DNA from: Tsukamurella sputi
GTDB lineage: Bacteria; Actinomycetota; Actinomycetes; Mycobacteriales; Mycobacteriaceae
Direction of reading: 5' to 3'
DNA length: 64,000 bases
Assembly: GCF_007858445.1 (NCBI RefSeq)
Contig: NZ_VIGV01000007.1
Span: 79,027 to 143,026 of the forward strand
Position 1 is the stretch's first letter; each line of letters begins with the position of its first letter. The position numbers and the translations under genes are program-made. The notes under the pieces were generated by a model. It ran no database searches. It saw nothing but the letters and a program-made list of their open reading frames with translations, and was not told the origin of the DNA. Shown piece after piece: positions 26,338 through 36,516 of the stretch.

Positions 26338-27711
26338 ATGCTGACAGTCTTGGGACTGACCATGGTCGCGGCGTTCATGGTCGTCATCATGACGCGCCGC
26401 GCGACCCCCATCGTCGCGCTGATCGCCGTCCCGGTGATCTTCGGGCTGCTCGCCGGGGCGGGCACCGGCATCGGCAAGATGATCACCGACGGCATCAAGG
26501 ACCTCGCCCCCACAGCGGCGATGCTGTTCTTCGCGATCATCTTCTTCGGGGTGATGATCGACGTGGGACTCTTCGATCCGGTCATCCGTGCGGTGGTCCG
26601 GGTGGTCGGCGAGGATCCCGCCAAGCTGGTGCTCGGTACGGCGGTCCTGGCGGGAGTCGTCTCGCTCGACGGTGACGGATCGACCACGTTCATCGTGACC
26701 ACCTCCGCACTGCTGCCGCTATACCTCAAGCTGGGCGTCAGCCCCGTCGTCCTCACGGTGGTCGCGGGCCTCGCCAACGGAACGATGAACATCCTGCCGT
26801 GGGGCGGGCCCACCGCCCGCGCGGCCGCCGCGCTGAAGATCTCGCCGTCCGAGGTCTTCGTGCCCATGATCCCGTCGCTGGTCGCGGGCATGGTCGTGGT
26901 CCTCGCCTTCGCGTGGCACCTGGGTCTGATGGAGCGGAAGCGTCTCGGCAGCATCGTGATCCGTGAGCGTGTCCTCTCCGGTGTCGGTGCGGGCGGGTCC
27001 GGCGGCACCGTGGGCGGCGACGGTGCGGATGCATCCGTTCCGCCCACCGGGGGTACCGGCGACAGCGCCCTGACCGCGGTCACCGGGGCGCACGGCAACC
27101 CGAAGCTGCTGTGGTTCAACGCCGCTCTCACTGTTGCGCTGCTGTCTGTGCTCACTCTGGACCTGCTGCCGATCCCCGTGCTGTTCATGATCGCCGCCGC
27201 GATCGCGCTCGCCGTGAACTTCCCGAAGGTCGCCGATCAGCAGGAGGCCATCACGCGGCACTCGAAGTCGATCGTCTCGGTGGTCGGGATGGTCTTCGCC
27301 GCAGCGGTTCTCACCGGCGTCTTCAAGGGGACCGGCATGGTGGACTCGGTCGCCGCCTGGGTCACCGGCATCATCCCGTCCTCGATGGGTCCGCACCTCG
27401 CGGTCATCACCGGCGTCCTGTCGATCCCGTTCACCTTCCTGATGTCCAACGATGCCTTCTACTTCGGCATCCTGCCCGTGCTGTCCGAGACCGCGAGCCA
27501 CTACGGCATCAGCGCCGCCGAGATGGCCAGGGCCTCGATCACCGGCCAGCCCTTCCACATGCAGAGCCCGCTGGTCCCGGCCATCCTGCTGCTCGTCGCG
27601 CTCGCCGGCGTCGGCCTGGCCGATCATCACAAGAAGGTGCTCTGGCGCGCCGTCGTCGTCTCGATCGTCATGCTGGTGGTCGGCGTCCTCGTCGGCCAGA
27701 TCCCGTTCTGA
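26338..27711 (+). CDS. citM: CitMHS-family citrate transporter
   Basis: 457 residues, about 12 transmembrane helices, ATG behind GAGGAG. Family motifs include the internal GLANGTMNILPWGGPTARAA segment and the second-half LMSNDAFYFGILPV. Members import metal-citrate complexes with protons. A hydrophilic Gly/Thr-rich insert (about 215-255) separates the halves. Next to a CitA/CitB-type two-component system, so citrate or a related tricarboxylate is probable. Symbol assigned by family, not by close comparison. Confidence 0.87.
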   Translation: MLTVLGLTMVAAFMVVIMTRRATPIVALIAVPVIFGLLAGAGTGIGKMITDGIKDLAPTAAMLFFAIIFFGVMIDVGLFDPVIRAVVRVVGEDPAKLVLGTAVLAGVVSLDGDGSTTFIVTTSALLPLYLKLGVSPVVLTVVAGLANGTMNILPWGGPTARAAAALKISPSEVFVPMIPSLVAGMVVVLAFAWHLGLMERKRLGSIVIRERVLSGVGAGGSGGTVGGDGADASVPPTGGTGDSALTAVTGAHGNPKLLWFNAALTVALLSVLTLDLLPIPVLFMIAAAIALAVNFPKVADQQEAITRHSKSIVSVVGMVFAAAVLTGVFKGTGMVDSVAAWVTGIIPSSMGPHLAVITGVLSIPFTFLMSNDAFYFGILPVLSETASHYGISAAEMARASITGQPFHMQSPLVPAILLLVALAGVGLADHHKKVLWRAVVVSIVMLVVGVLVGQIPF

Positions 27712-27739
27712 GCGGTGCGTGAGTCGCTAGGCTGAGCGG

Positions 27740-29365
27740 ATGCCCGGGATCCGGCTGCGCACGCAGATCCTCCTGCTCCAGGTGGTGATCATCATCGTCA
27801 GCCTGGCCGCCGGTTTCGGCATCGTGCTGCACCGGGTGGACACGGACACGCGCGCGGAGTACGGGCAGCGGGCGGCGGTGATCGCCGAGACGGTCGCCTC
27901 CGACACCGATGTCCGTGCCGGCGCCGCGGCGCAGTCGGCGGCGCGTCGTGCCGGACGACCGGCCTCCCGGGAGGAACTCGCCGCCGCGCCGCTGCAACGC
28001 CAGGCACTCGCCATCACGGAACGCACCGGCGTGCTCTTCGTGGTGATCGCCGATGATGCGGGATACCGCATCGCGCATCCGGATCCGGCCCAGCTGGGTG
28101 CGCCACTGAGCACCGACCCCTCACGAGCCCTCGGCGGCGACGTCGAGGTGACGCGCCAGCAGGGCACCCTCGGCGACTCCGTGCGGGCCAAGGCGCCGGT
28201 CCTGGGCGCCGACGGCACCGTCGTCGGCCTGGTCAGTGTCGGTATCTCCACGGAGACCGTCGCGGAGGCGGCGCGCCACACCGTCGTCCTGCTGACGGGG
28301 CTCGCCGCGCTCGCCCTCGCCGTCGGCGTCATCGGCTCCGCCCTCCTCGCCCGACGGTGGCGCCGCCTCACGCTGGGCCTGGAGCCGGAGGAGATGGCGG
28401 AGCTGATCCGCGAGCAGAACGCCGTGCTCTACTCGGGCTCGGAAGGAGTGATCGCCATCGACGCGCAGGGCATCGTCCGCGTGATCAACGACCGCGCCCG
28501 TGAGTTGCTCGGCGTCACCGCGGCGGCCGGCACACCGCTCGCGGACCTCGGCCTGACCGAGCGGGTCGCCGGGGTCGTCGCGACACCGACCGAGGTGCCC
28601 GTCGCGGCAGCCGTGAACGAGCGCGTGGTGCTCGTGGCGTCCCGCCGCGTGCATCGCGGCGGCACCGACCTCGGCACCGTGCTGACGGCGGTGGACCGTA
28701 CCGACCTCGAGAAGCTGACCAGGGAGCTCGACTCGGTGCAGGCGATGAGCGCCGCATTGCGGGCCCAGCGGCACGAGTCCGCGAACCGGATGCACGTCGT
28801 CGCCGGCCTCCTGCGCGACGGCCGCACCGACGAGGCGGTCGCGTACCTCGACGAGATCGCGGGGGACACGGCGGTCCTCCCCGTCTCGGGCCTCGATCGC
28901 CTGGACGAGCCGCACCTGAGGGCCTTCGTCTCCGCCAAGGCGGCGCGTGCCCGCGAACGGGGCGTGCTGTTGCGCGTCGGTGCGGACACGGCGTTCGTGG
29001 GGGTACTCGCGCACCCCGTCGACACCACGACCCTCGTGGGCAATCTCCTCGACAACGCCATCGACGCTGCAGCCGAGGGCCCAGAACCCCGGACGGTCGA
29101 GGTCGACGTGCTGCGTGACGGTGTCGACCTCGCCGTGATCGTCGTCGACAGCGGGCCCGGATTCACTGTCGACGATCCATTCGTGGAGGGCGTCACCACG
29201 CGCAGTGATCCGACGGTGCCCGGCGGCCGCGGCCTCGGACTGGTGATCGCCCGGCAGGTGGCGCGCGGGCACGGGGGAGAGGTCGTGATCGTGGAGCGGG
29301 GCGGCGCCGACGCACCGACGACCGTGATGGCGACTCTGCCCGAGGGGGTGCGCGACGATGCCTGA
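27740..29365 (+). CDS. CitA/DcuS-type sensor histidine kinase
   Basis: 541 residues. N-terminal helix (about 9-30), an extracytoplasmic PAS/Cache-like sensor (about 31-175; GYRIAHPDP is the typical loop), a second helix (about 178-205), a cytosolic PAS, then an SpoB-like phosphoacceptor helix with H345 in QRHESANRMHVV and the ATPase domain (NLLDNAIDA N-box, DSGPGF G-box). This is the tri/dicarboxylate sensor family. Overlaps the response regulator by 8 bases; probably controls the adjacent citM. Confidence 0.92.
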   Translation: MPGIRLRTQILLLQVVIIIVSLAAGFGIVLHRVDTDTRAEYGQRAAVIAETVASDTDVRAGAAAQSAARRAGRPASREELAAAPLQRQALAITERTGVLFVVIADDAGYRIAHPDPAQLGAPLSTDPSRALGGDVEVTRQQGTLGDSVRAKAPVLGADGTVVGLVSVGISTETVAEAARHTVVLLTGLAALALAVGVIGSALLARRWRRLTLGLEPEEMAELIREQNAVLYSGSEGVIAIDAQGIVRVINDRARELLGVTAAAGTPLADLGLTERVAGVVATPTEVPVAAAVNERVVLVASRRVHRGGTDLGTVLTAVDRTDLEKLTRELDSVQAMSAALRAQRHESANRMHVVAGLLRDGRTDEAVAYLDEIAGDTAVLPVSGLDRLDEPHLRAFVSAKAARARERGVLLRVGADTAFVGVLAHPVDTTTLVGNLLDNAIDAAAEGPEPRTVEVDVLRDGVDLAVIVVDSGPGFTVDDPFVEGVTTRSDPTVPGGRGLGLVIARQVARGHGGEVVIVERGGADAPTTVMATLPEGVRDDA

Positions 29366-30017
29366 CGACATGCGGATCCTCGTCGTGGACGACGACTTCC
29401 GCGTCGCCGCGCTGCACGCGAAGATCGTGGACACCATGGTCGGTCTCACCACGGTGGGCTCCGCGCGCACCGTCTCCGAGGCGCGCGCGATCCTCGAGCG
29501 TGAGCACGTCGACCTGGCGCTCGTCGACGTCTACCTGCCCGACGGTTCCGGGATCGACCTGGTGCGGGAGATGCAGTGTGACGCCTTCATCCTCGGCGCC
29601 GCGGACGACGCAGCGAGCGTCCGCGCGGGACTGGCAGCAGGAGCGTTGCAGTACCTGATCAAGCCCTTCCCGGCCACGGAGCTCGCCCGTCGCCTCGGCG
29701 CGTACACCGCGTACCGCAGGATCCTGGTCGGTGCCGAGGTGACCCAGGAACAGGTGGACGCCGCGGCCTCCGTCCTGCGCAGCGAGCGTCCGGCGCCGCG
29801 CCGCGACGACAGCGGCTCGGTGACGGAGCGGCGGATCGTCGAGGCGCTGCGCCGCTCCGGCGCGCCGATGCTCGCGGACGACATCGCCGCCGACGTCGGG
29901 GTCTCGCCGGCTACCGCGCGCCGCTACCTCGCGGACCTGGTGCGAGAGGGAACGCTGACGATGGCCCTGCAGTACGGCACCACGGGACGGCCACGTCAGC
30001 GGTACGCGCTGCGCTGA
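29358..30017 (+). CDS. CitB/DpiA-type response regulator
   Basis: 219 residues: receiver domain (acidic pocket D11-D13, phosphoacceptor D57 in VDVYLPDG, K near 105 in LIKPF) and a C-terminal HTH (ADDIAADVGVSPATARRYLADLV). Cognate of the overlapping kinase; target is likely the upstream citrate transporter. Confidence 0.92.
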   Translation: MPDDMRILVVDDDFRVAALHAKIVDTMVGLTTVGSARTVSEARAILEREHVDLALVDVYLPDGSGIDLVREMQCDAFILGAADDAASVRAGLAAGALQYLIKPFPATELARRLGAYTAYRRILVGAEVTQEQVDAAASVLRSERPAPRRDDSGSVTERRIVEALRRSGAPMLADDIAADVGVSPATARRYLADLVREGTLTMALQYGTTGRPRQRYALR

Positions 30018-30091
30018 GCCGACTTCCACGGTCGGAACCGATCGGCCGACTCGCCGGGTACCGGGCCGGTGTTGGCGTTAGAGTCCATCGC

Positions 30092-31276
30092 ATGAGGACC
30101 ACTCGGCTCGCGCTCGCTGTCACCACCGCACTCCTGGGCGCAGGGCTCGTCGCCGTGCCCGCCGCGGCGGCGCCCACCTGGTCGGGCCTGGACGCCGCGA
30201 ACTACTCCGGACCGATACCCGGGAAGGGCGGCCAGCAGATCAGGTCCGTCGCGCTCGATCCCGCGGTGTCCCTGCCCGGCGCGGGGACGGCCAAGCGAGT
30301 GCTCTACTCGACCACCGATCAGCACGGGAAGGCGGCCACCAGCACCGGTGCGATCTTCGTGCCCAAGGGCGCCGCGCCGGCGGGCGGTTGGCCCGTGATC
30401 GCGTGGGCCCACGGCACCGTCGGCCTCGGCGACGATTGCGCCCCGTCCGCGAACCCGCGGTCGGACAGGGACAAGCAGTACCTGGGGCACTGGCTCTCGC
30501 AGGGCTATGCGATCGTGGCGTCCGACTACGCGGGCCTCGGCACGCCGGGCCTCATGAGCTACCTCAACAGCGTCTCGACGGCGCACAACGTCGTCGACTC
30601 CGTAGTGGCGGCCCATGCCGACCGATCACTGAACCTGTCGAAGAAGTGGGCCATCGTCGGCCAGTCGCAGGGCGGCGGCGCCGCGGTCAACAGCGCGCGG
30701 TGGGCTACGCAGTTCAGCGCGGGCAGCGACCTCGACTACCGCGGCGTGGTCGCCACGGGCACGCCGTTCAAGATCGAGGACGTGGTGAAGAACGTCGGGC
30801 CCGACACCGGCCTGCCCGGCGGCCTGAGTTCCGCCGCGACGTCCTACACCGCGTACATCCTGGCCGGGATCCGGGAGGCGAACCCCGGCGTCGACTTCGA
30901 TTCGGTACTCACCCCGCGCGGCAAGGCGGCCGCCGCGAAGGCCGAGGTGCAGTGCTACGCCCAGCTCAGCACGACCCTCGCCGGGCAGAAGCCGACCGAT
31001 TTCGTCACGGCGAAGATCGGCACCGTCCCCGGCGCGAGCGCGGCCCTGGACGAGTACATGGGTACGCCCACATCGGGCTACGACCGGCCGGTCTTCCTCG
31101 GTGTCGGGCTCAAGGACACCGACGTCCCCGTCCAGTCCTCGATCGCCCTGGCGGCGGCGTTGAAGAAGAGCGGCACGCAGGTCGAACTGCACCAGTACCC
31201 CGACGCCGATCACAGCGGCGCGGTGCTCGCCTCCATGAAGGATTCGACCCCCTTCCTGGCGCGCATCCTCGCCTGA
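30092..31276 (+). CDS. secreted lipase, alpha/beta hydrolase (LIP family)
   Basis: 394 residues, Sec signal peptide ending about AAA-APTWSG. Nucleophile S192 in GQSQGG, oxyanion segment WPVIAWAHGTVG, candidate acid in LKDTDVPV and histidine in PDADHSGAV. Resembles secreted triacylglycerol lipases of Actinobacteria and the Candida lipase family. Followed closely by the S9 peptidase, with only 5 bases between. Confidence 0.88.
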   Translation: MRTTRLALAVTTALLGAGLVAVPAAAAPTWSGLDAANYSGPIPGKGGQQIRSVALDPAVSLPGAGTAKRVLYSTTDQHGKAATSTGAIFVPKGAAPAGGWPVIAWAHGTVGLGDDCAPSANPRSDRDKQYLGHWLSQGYAIVASDYAGLGTPGLMSYLNSVSTAHNVVDSVVAAHADRSLNLSKKWAIVGQSQGGGAAVNSARWATQFSAGSDLDYRGVVATGTPFKIEDVVKNVGPDTGLPGGLSSAATSYTAYILAGIREANPGVDFDSVLTPRGKAAAAKAEVQCYAQLSTTLAGQKPTDFVTAKIGTVPGASAALDEYMGTPTSGYDRPVFLGVGLKDTDVPVQSSIALAAALKKSGTQVELHQYPDADHSGAVLASMKDSTPFLARILA

Positions 31277-31281
31277 CCGGC

Positions 31282-33183
31282 ATGGCACTGCCGAGCCTCG
31301 TCACGGTCGAGGAGTTCTTCGATTCGCCCGTCCGGGCCGCGGCGAAGATCTCGCCCGACGGCACCCGGATCGCCTTCCTCGCCCCGTCGAACGGCCGCCT
31401 GAACGTCTGGGTGGAGGACCTCGACGGGAACGAGCCGGCCCGGGCGGTCACCGCCGACGCGACGCGCAGTGTCCAGATGTTCTCCTGGACCACCGATCCG
31501 CGGTGGCTGATCTATCTGCAGGACAACGGCGGCGACGAGCGCTGGCATCTCATGCGCGCCGACCTCGAGGATCCCGACGCGCCGGCCGTCGACCTGACCC
31601 CCTTCGACGGGGCGACCACCTTTCTCATGGACCTGCCCATCGCGCGTCCGGGCGTCGCGATCATCTCGACCAACGCCCGCAAGGTCGACGAGTTCGACGT
31701 CCACGCGCTCGACATCGCCACTGGCGAGCTGACCGAGATCGAACGAAACCCGGGCAACGTCGCGGGATGGGTGTACGGCGCGGACGGCACGCTGTTCGCT
31801 TCGACGCAGGACGCCGCGGGCGCCATCGCGATCTGCCGGTGGGACACCGACGCTCGGGCACTCCGTCCGATCGCCGAGTTCGACGGCATCGACTACCCGC
31901 TCGGCGTGTTCCCGATCGTCCCGGCGCCCGACGGCGGCCTCTGGCTCGGATCCAACCGCGACCGCGATCTCACTCGCCTCGTCCACCTCGACGGTTCCAC
32001 CGGTGCGCAGACCGAGGTGGACGCGCATCCGACGCTCGACCTCGATACCACCGGGCTCGTCGCGCCGACCATGCCGCAGCCGCTCATCGTCGATCCGCGC
32101 ACCGGCGAGCTCCTCGCGGTGCGCTACCTCGGCGAGCGCCAGGAGATCCACGCACTCGACCCGCGTTTCGGCGAGGTGCTGGCCGCTCTGAGCGGCCTGT
32201 CCGACGGGGACATCGGCGCACTCTCGTCGGACCTCGACGGGAACCGCTGGGTGGTCTCGTTCGTGGACGACCGCGACCCGGGCGTCACCTACCTCTACGA
32301 CCACCGCACGGGCGCGTCCCGGCTCCTGTTCCGGCCCTTCCCTCATCTGGATCCCGAGCAGTTGGCGCCGATGTCGCCCGTCACGATCTCTGCCCGCGAC
32401 GGGCGGGCCCTCCCGTCGTACCTCACGCTGCCCGTCGGCGTGGAGCCGCGGAACCTGCCCCTTGTGCTGCTCGTGCACGGCGGCCCCTGGTTCCGGGACA
32501 CCTGGGGATACCACGGCGAGGTGCAGCTCCTCGCGAATCGCGGTTACGCCGTGCTGCAGGTGAACTTCCGCGGCTCGACGGGCTACGGCAAGGCGCACAC
32601 GCAGGCGGGCATCGGCGAGCTGGCCGGCGCCATGCACGACGATCTCATCGACGCGGTGGACTGGGCCGTCGCCGAGGGCATCGCGGATCCTCGGCGGCTC
32701 GGGATCTTCGGCGGCTCCTACGGTGGCTACGCGACCCTGGTCGGCGTCACCTTCACCCCGGACGTCTTCGCCGCGGCGATCGACTACGTGGGCATCTCGA
32801 GCCTGCCGAACTTCATGGCGACCCTGCCCGAGATCGCTCGGCCGTACCTCGCCAACAACTGGTTCCGGTACGTCGGCGACCCGTCGGACCCGGACCAGTT
32901 GGCCGACATGCTGGCCCGCTCGCCGATCACCCGTGTCGAGCAGATCCGCACGCCGCTCCTGGTGGTGCAGGGCGCCAACGACCCGCGCGTGGTGCAGGCG
33001 GAGTCCGACAACCTGGTCGCGGCGCTGCGCGAGCGAGGCGTGGAGGTCGAGTACCTGCTCAAGGCCGACGAGGGCCACGGCTTCGTCAACCCGGAGAACA
33101 CGATCGAGATGTTCCGCGCGAGCGAGCGGTTCCTGGCCGAGCACCTCGGCGGGCGCACCGAGTCGCCGCGCGACGTCAGCTGA
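31282..33183 (+). CDS. prolyl oligopeptidase-family (S9) peptidase
   Basis: 633 residues from the ATG at 31282. An N-terminal beta-propeller (about 1-370) leads to a C-terminal alpha/beta hydrolase with nucleophile S479 (GGSYGGYA) and H599 (EGHGF). This S9C-like arrangement cleaves peptides or acylaminoacyl substrates; it has no signal peptide. It overlaps the convergent ABC permease by 8 bases. Confidence 0.9.
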   Translation: MALPSLVTVEEFFDSPVRAAAKISPDGTRIAFLAPSNGRLNVWVEDLDGNEPARAVTADATRSVQMFSWTTDPRWLIYLQDNGGDERWHLMRADLEDPDAPAVDLTPFDGATTFLMDLPIARPGVAIISTNARKVDEFDVHALDIATGELTEIERNPGNVAGWVYGADGTLFASTQDAAGAIAICRWDTDARALRPIAEFDGIDYPLGVFPIVPAPDGGLWLGSNRDRDLTRLVHLDGSTGAQTEVDAHPTLDLDTTGLVAPTMPQPLIVDPRTGELLAVRYLGERQEIHALDPRFGEVLAALSGLSDGDIGALSSDLDGNRWVVSFVDDRDPGVTYLYDHRTGASRLLFRPFPHLDPEQLAPMSPVTISARDGRALPSYLTLPVGVEPRNLPLVLLVHGGPWFRDTWGYHGEVQLLANRGYAVLQVNFRGSTGYGKAHTQAGIGELAGAMHDDLIDAVDWAVAEGIADPRRLGIFGGSYGGYATLVGVTFTPDVFAAAIDYVGISSLPNFMATLPEIARPYLANNWFRYVGDPSDPDQLADMLARSPITRVEQIRTPLLVVQGANDPRVVQAESDNLVAALRERGVEVEYLLKADEGHGFVNPENTIEMFRASERFLAEHLGGRTESPRDVS

Positions 33184-34066
33184 CGACGTCCTTCGTCCGG
33201 AAGCCGCGCACGGCGAGGGCGAAGAAGACGAGGGCGATGCTCACCGACAGCGAGACGCCCTGTGCCATCGCGGCCCACTCGATGCTCGGCTGCAGCAGGT
33301 CGGTCCAGGCGTACTGCCAGTGCGCGGGCAGTGCCGCGCGCAGTCCGCCGAGGGCCGTCACCTGGTCCAGGACGCTCCCGATCACGGTCAGACCGACGGC
33401 GCCGCCGACCGCGGCGAGCGGAGCGTCGGTGCGCGTCGAGAGCCACAGCGCCAGCCCGGCGGTGGCCAGCTCGGAGACGATGATGAAGCCGGCCGCGAGC
33501 AGCAGGCGCCAGAGCCCTTCGGCTGCGGGTAGTGCGGTGTTCGCCGGCGTCTGCAACGGTCCCCAGCCGTAGGCGAGGGTGCCTGCGGCAAGGGCGACGG
33601 CGGTGAGCAGGGCGACCGACGCGACGGAGAGGATGAGCGCGACGATCGCCTTGGTGACCAGGAGTCGCGTCCGGGGGACCGGTGCTGCGAGGAGATAGCG
33701 CAGGGAGGACCAGTCGGCCTCCGACGCCACGGCGTCGCCGAAGAAGAGCGCCACCGGGATCACCAGGAGGAAGCCCGTCCCGGCGATGAGCACGGTGGCC
33801 GTCAGATTGAGGCCGGAGGCGGTGGCCACGTCGAACATCGACGGCCGCCCGCTGCCGCGGCCCTCGTCCTTGGTGCCCACCGCGAGGGCGATGATGAGGA
33901 CGATCGGCAGCGCCGCGAGCAGCGCGGCCATCACCAGCGTTCGCCGGCGCCGTAGTTGCCGCGCGAGCTCCACGCCGACCGTCAGGGTGCGCCCGGGGGA
34001 GTACCCCGGCGCGGCACCGCTCGCGTCGTCCGTCCTGGCCGTCGTCGATCCGTCGGTCGCGGTCAT
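33176..34066 (-). CDS. ABC transporter permease, partner of hydrolase-ATPase fusion
   Basis: 296 residues with about six transmembrane helices (first at 44-62, RRRTLVMAALLAALPIVLIIALAVG). ABC-2 family permease. Its ATG overlaps the stop of the upstream hydrolase-ATPase gene by 4 bases (ATGA), so the two are coupled and form one exporter. Substrate unknown. Confidence 0.85.
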   Translation of the reverse strand: MTATDGSTTARTDDASGAAPGYSPGRTLTVGVELARQLRRRRTLVMAALLAALPIVLIIALAVGTKDEGRGSGRPSMFDVATASGLNLTATVLIAGTGFLLVIPVALFFGDAVASEADWSSLRYLLAAPVPRTRLLVTKAIVALILSVASVALLTAVALAAGTLAYGWGPLQTPANTALPAAEGLWRLLLAAGFIIVSELATAGLALWLSTRTDAPLAAVGGAVGLTVIGSVLDQVTALGGLRAALPAHWQYAWTDLLQPSIEWAAMAQGVSLSVSIALVFFALAVRGFRTKDVVS

Positions 34067-36516
34067 GCCTCGTCTCCCGTCAGCTGGAGGAACGCGTCTT
34101 CGAGGGTGCGGGAGCCGGCCCCTTCGTCCGCCGTCACGATCTCCTCGACGGTGCCGGCGGCGATCAGCTCACCGCGCCGCAGCACCACCACGTGCGTGCA
34201 GGTCTGCTCGACCTCGGCCAGCAGATGGCTGGACACGATCACGGTGCGGCCCGTGGCGCCGTACCGGACGATCGCGTCGCGCATCTCCCGGATCTGCGAG
34301 GGGTCGAGCCCGTTCGTGGGCTCGTCGAGCACCAGGACATCGGGCAGCCCGAGCATCGCCTGGGCGATGGCGAGCCGCTGCCGCATACCCTGCGAGTAGG
34401 TCCGGACGGGCCGTTCGAGTGCGGTGCCGAGGTCCGCGATCTCGAGGGCCTCGTCGAGGTGCGCCTCGTCGGAGGGGCGTCCCGTGGCCCGCCAGTACAG
34501 GTCGAGATTCGCGCGGCCCGACAGGTGCGGCAGGAAGCCCGCGCCCTCGACGAACGCACCGACGCGGGAGAGCACCGGCGCGCCGGGGCGGATCGTGTGG
34601 CCGAAGACGCGGATCCCACCCTCGTCGGGCGTGATGAGACCCATCAGCATCCGCAGCGTCGTCGTCTTGCCCGCGCCGTTCGGGCCGAGCAGGCCCAGCA
34701 CCTGTCCCCGGTCGACGCGGAAAGTCACGTCCCGCACGCTGTAGCCGTCGCCACCCGCGTACTTCTTCGACAGGCCCGTGACCTGCAGCGCGACGTCGGA
34801 GAGGGCGGGGTCCACCGCCGAGGCGGTTCGCGGTCTGCGGACGAACAGGATCGCGCCCGCGAGGATCACGGCGATGATCGGCAGCGCCCATACCCAGGTG
34901 GGTAGCGGTGCCGGTGCGGTCCTCAGGGCGGGGACCTCCGGCACGGTCAGCGGTCCGGTGACCGTGATCGTGTGCGTCGCGGGGGCCGACGGCGTGAGGT
35001 AGGCGAGGTCCGTGGTGGCGAAGGCCACGCGCATCCGGTGGCCCGCGGCGAACTCGTGGTCGATCACGGGCAGGCGGACCGTCGCGGTGGTGCTACCCCC
35101 GGTGAGCGGGATGCGGATCGGTGCGGCCAGTTGCTGGGGCAGGATCGGTGTCCCTTCCGGCCCCACGTCGTAGAGCTTCGCGAAGAGCACGGCGTCGGGT
35201 GCCGAGGACTCGACCTTGATCGACACCGTCGGAGCGCCTGTGACCGTGACCGGCCCGGCGAGCGGCTCGGAATCGACGACGGCGGCCTGGGAGGGAAGGT
35301 CGCGCGAGAGCCCGCCCGAGCCGAGGGCCGCCGCGGAGGAGGCGAGGGCCCCGAGCCCCGGTACGCCCGAGATCGACGGGGGAGTACCGCCGGGCGGGTT
35401 CTCCGCGCGCTGCGGGGTGCCGGGCAGCGCGACGGTGCGCGTGATGGTCCCGGAGAGCCCGGGGTAGGCGTCGGAGCTCGACGAGCGCACGGTCCGTTCG
35501 CCGGTTTCGCGGTCGATGCCGCCGGAGCGGGACACCTGGAATGCGGGCACCGCCGGCGCGTCCGTCTTCTTCAGGTAGCGGTCGAACCACTCCACCGTGC
35601 GTGCGTTCACCCGGGCGTCCTCCGCGCTGCCCGCGTCGTGGCCGCCCGCGATCCAGTCGACGGAGACAGGGGCGCCGTTCGCGGTGATCCTGCGGGCCGC
35701 CTCGTCGGCGTGGTCGAGCGGGAACAGCGAATCCAGTTCGCCCTGTGCCAGGTAGGTGGGGACGCGGATGTCCGCGCCGACCGACGCGGGGCTGCGCGCG
35801 GCGAGCAGCGTGCGATCGGCGTCGGTGAGAGGGCCGCCCTGCGCGATCCGGGTGTACATTTCGCAGACCGCCGGCTCGAACTTCGCGCAGCCGCCGCCCA
35901 TCGTGAACAGGATGCCCGCCCACTGCTTCTTGTAGACCCCGCCGGGAAAGAGGGCTTGTTCGAGGTCCCAGTACGTGATCCGCGGGGCGATGGCGTCGAC
36001 GCGCTTGTCGTGCCCGGCGAGCAGGAGCGCGAGGGCGCCGCCGTAGCTGCCGCCCGCCACGCCGACGCGAGGGTCGCCGGGACCGTCCTGCTGCACGTCC
36101 GGCCGGGCCGCGAGCCAGTCGAGGAGCTTGCGTGCGTCGGCGACCTCGGCGTCCGGGGAGTCGAGGCCGACGAGCCCCGTCGACTTCCCGAACCCGCGGG
36201 CCGTGTACGTGAGCACGGCGTATCCCCGTCCCGCTAGCTGTTCCGCCTCGCTGCGGACGTCCTCCTTGGTTCCACCGAAGCCGTGCGCGAGCAGGACCGC
36301 GGGAGCGGGGGCGGCGCCGTCGGGTCGGAAGAAGGAGGTGTCGAGGGTCACGCCGGCCCCGTCGATCGCCTGGTCGGTGCGCTGGAACGACGGTGCGCTC
36401 CGCCCCCCGAGGCCGCAGGCGGCGAACGCGGCGACGATGATCACGACGGCGGCCAGCGCCGCACCGGTGAGGAGGGGGCGCTTCGCGGCGCCGCGCAGAG
36501 CGCGAGGTGGGGGCAC
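34063..36516 (-). CDS. fusion of extracytoplasmic alpha/beta hydrolase (S15/CocE-like) and ABC ATPase
   Basis: 817 residues from the GTG at 36516. N-terminal helix (about 11-33), then a CocE/X-prolyl-peptidase-like hydrolase (nucleophile S157 in GGSYGG, HGFGGTKED oxyanion loop) with its jelly-roll domain. A second helix (about 538-559) precedes a cytosolic ABC ATPase: Walker A GPNGAGKTT (about 609-617), signature YSQGMRQRLA, Walker B LVLDEPTNGLDP. The hydrolase would therefore face outward and the ATPase inward. A possible -10 element (TATCCT, six bases before the GTG) suggests a leaderless mRNA. The frame is open to a second GTG at 36597. Confidence 0.87.
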   Translation of the reverse strand: MPPPRALRGAAKRPLLTGAALAAVVIIVAAFAACGLGGRSAPSFQRTDQAIDGAGVTLDTSFFRPDGAAPAPAVLLAHGFGGTKEDVRSEAEQLAGRGYAVLTYTARGFGKSTGLVGLDSPDAEVADARKLLDWLAARPDVQQDGPGDPRVGVAGGSYGGALALLLAGHDKRVDAIAPRITYWDLEQALFPGGVYKKQWAGILFTMGGGCAKFEPAVCEMYTRIAQGGPLTDADRTLLAARSPASVGADIRVPTYLAQGELDSLFPLDHADEAARRITANGAPVSVDWIAGGHDAGSAEDARVNARTVEWFDRYLKKTDAPAVPAFQVSRSGGIDRETGERTVRSSSSDAYPGLSGTITRTVALPGTPQRAENPPGGTPPSISGVPGLGALASSAAALGSGGLSRDLPSQAAVVDSEPLAGPVTVTGAPTVSIKVESSAPDAVLFAKLYDVGPEGTPILPQQLAAPIRIPLTGGSTTATVRLPVIDHEFAAGHRMRVAFATTDLAYLTPSAPATHTITVTGPLTVPEVPALRTAPAPLPTWVWALPIIAVILAGAILFVRRPRTASAVDPALSDVALQVTGLSKKYAGGDGYSVRDVTFRVDRGQVLGLLGPNGAGKTTTLRMLMGLITPDEGGIRVFGHTIRPGAPVLSRVGAFVEGAGFLPHLSGRANLDLYWRATGRPSDEAHLDEALEIADLGTALERPVRTYSQGMRQRLAIAQAMLGLPDVLVLDEPTNGLDPSQIREMRDAIVRYGATGRTVIVSSHLLAEVEQTCTHVVVLRRGELIAAGTVEEIVTADEGAGSRTLEDAFLQLTGDEA

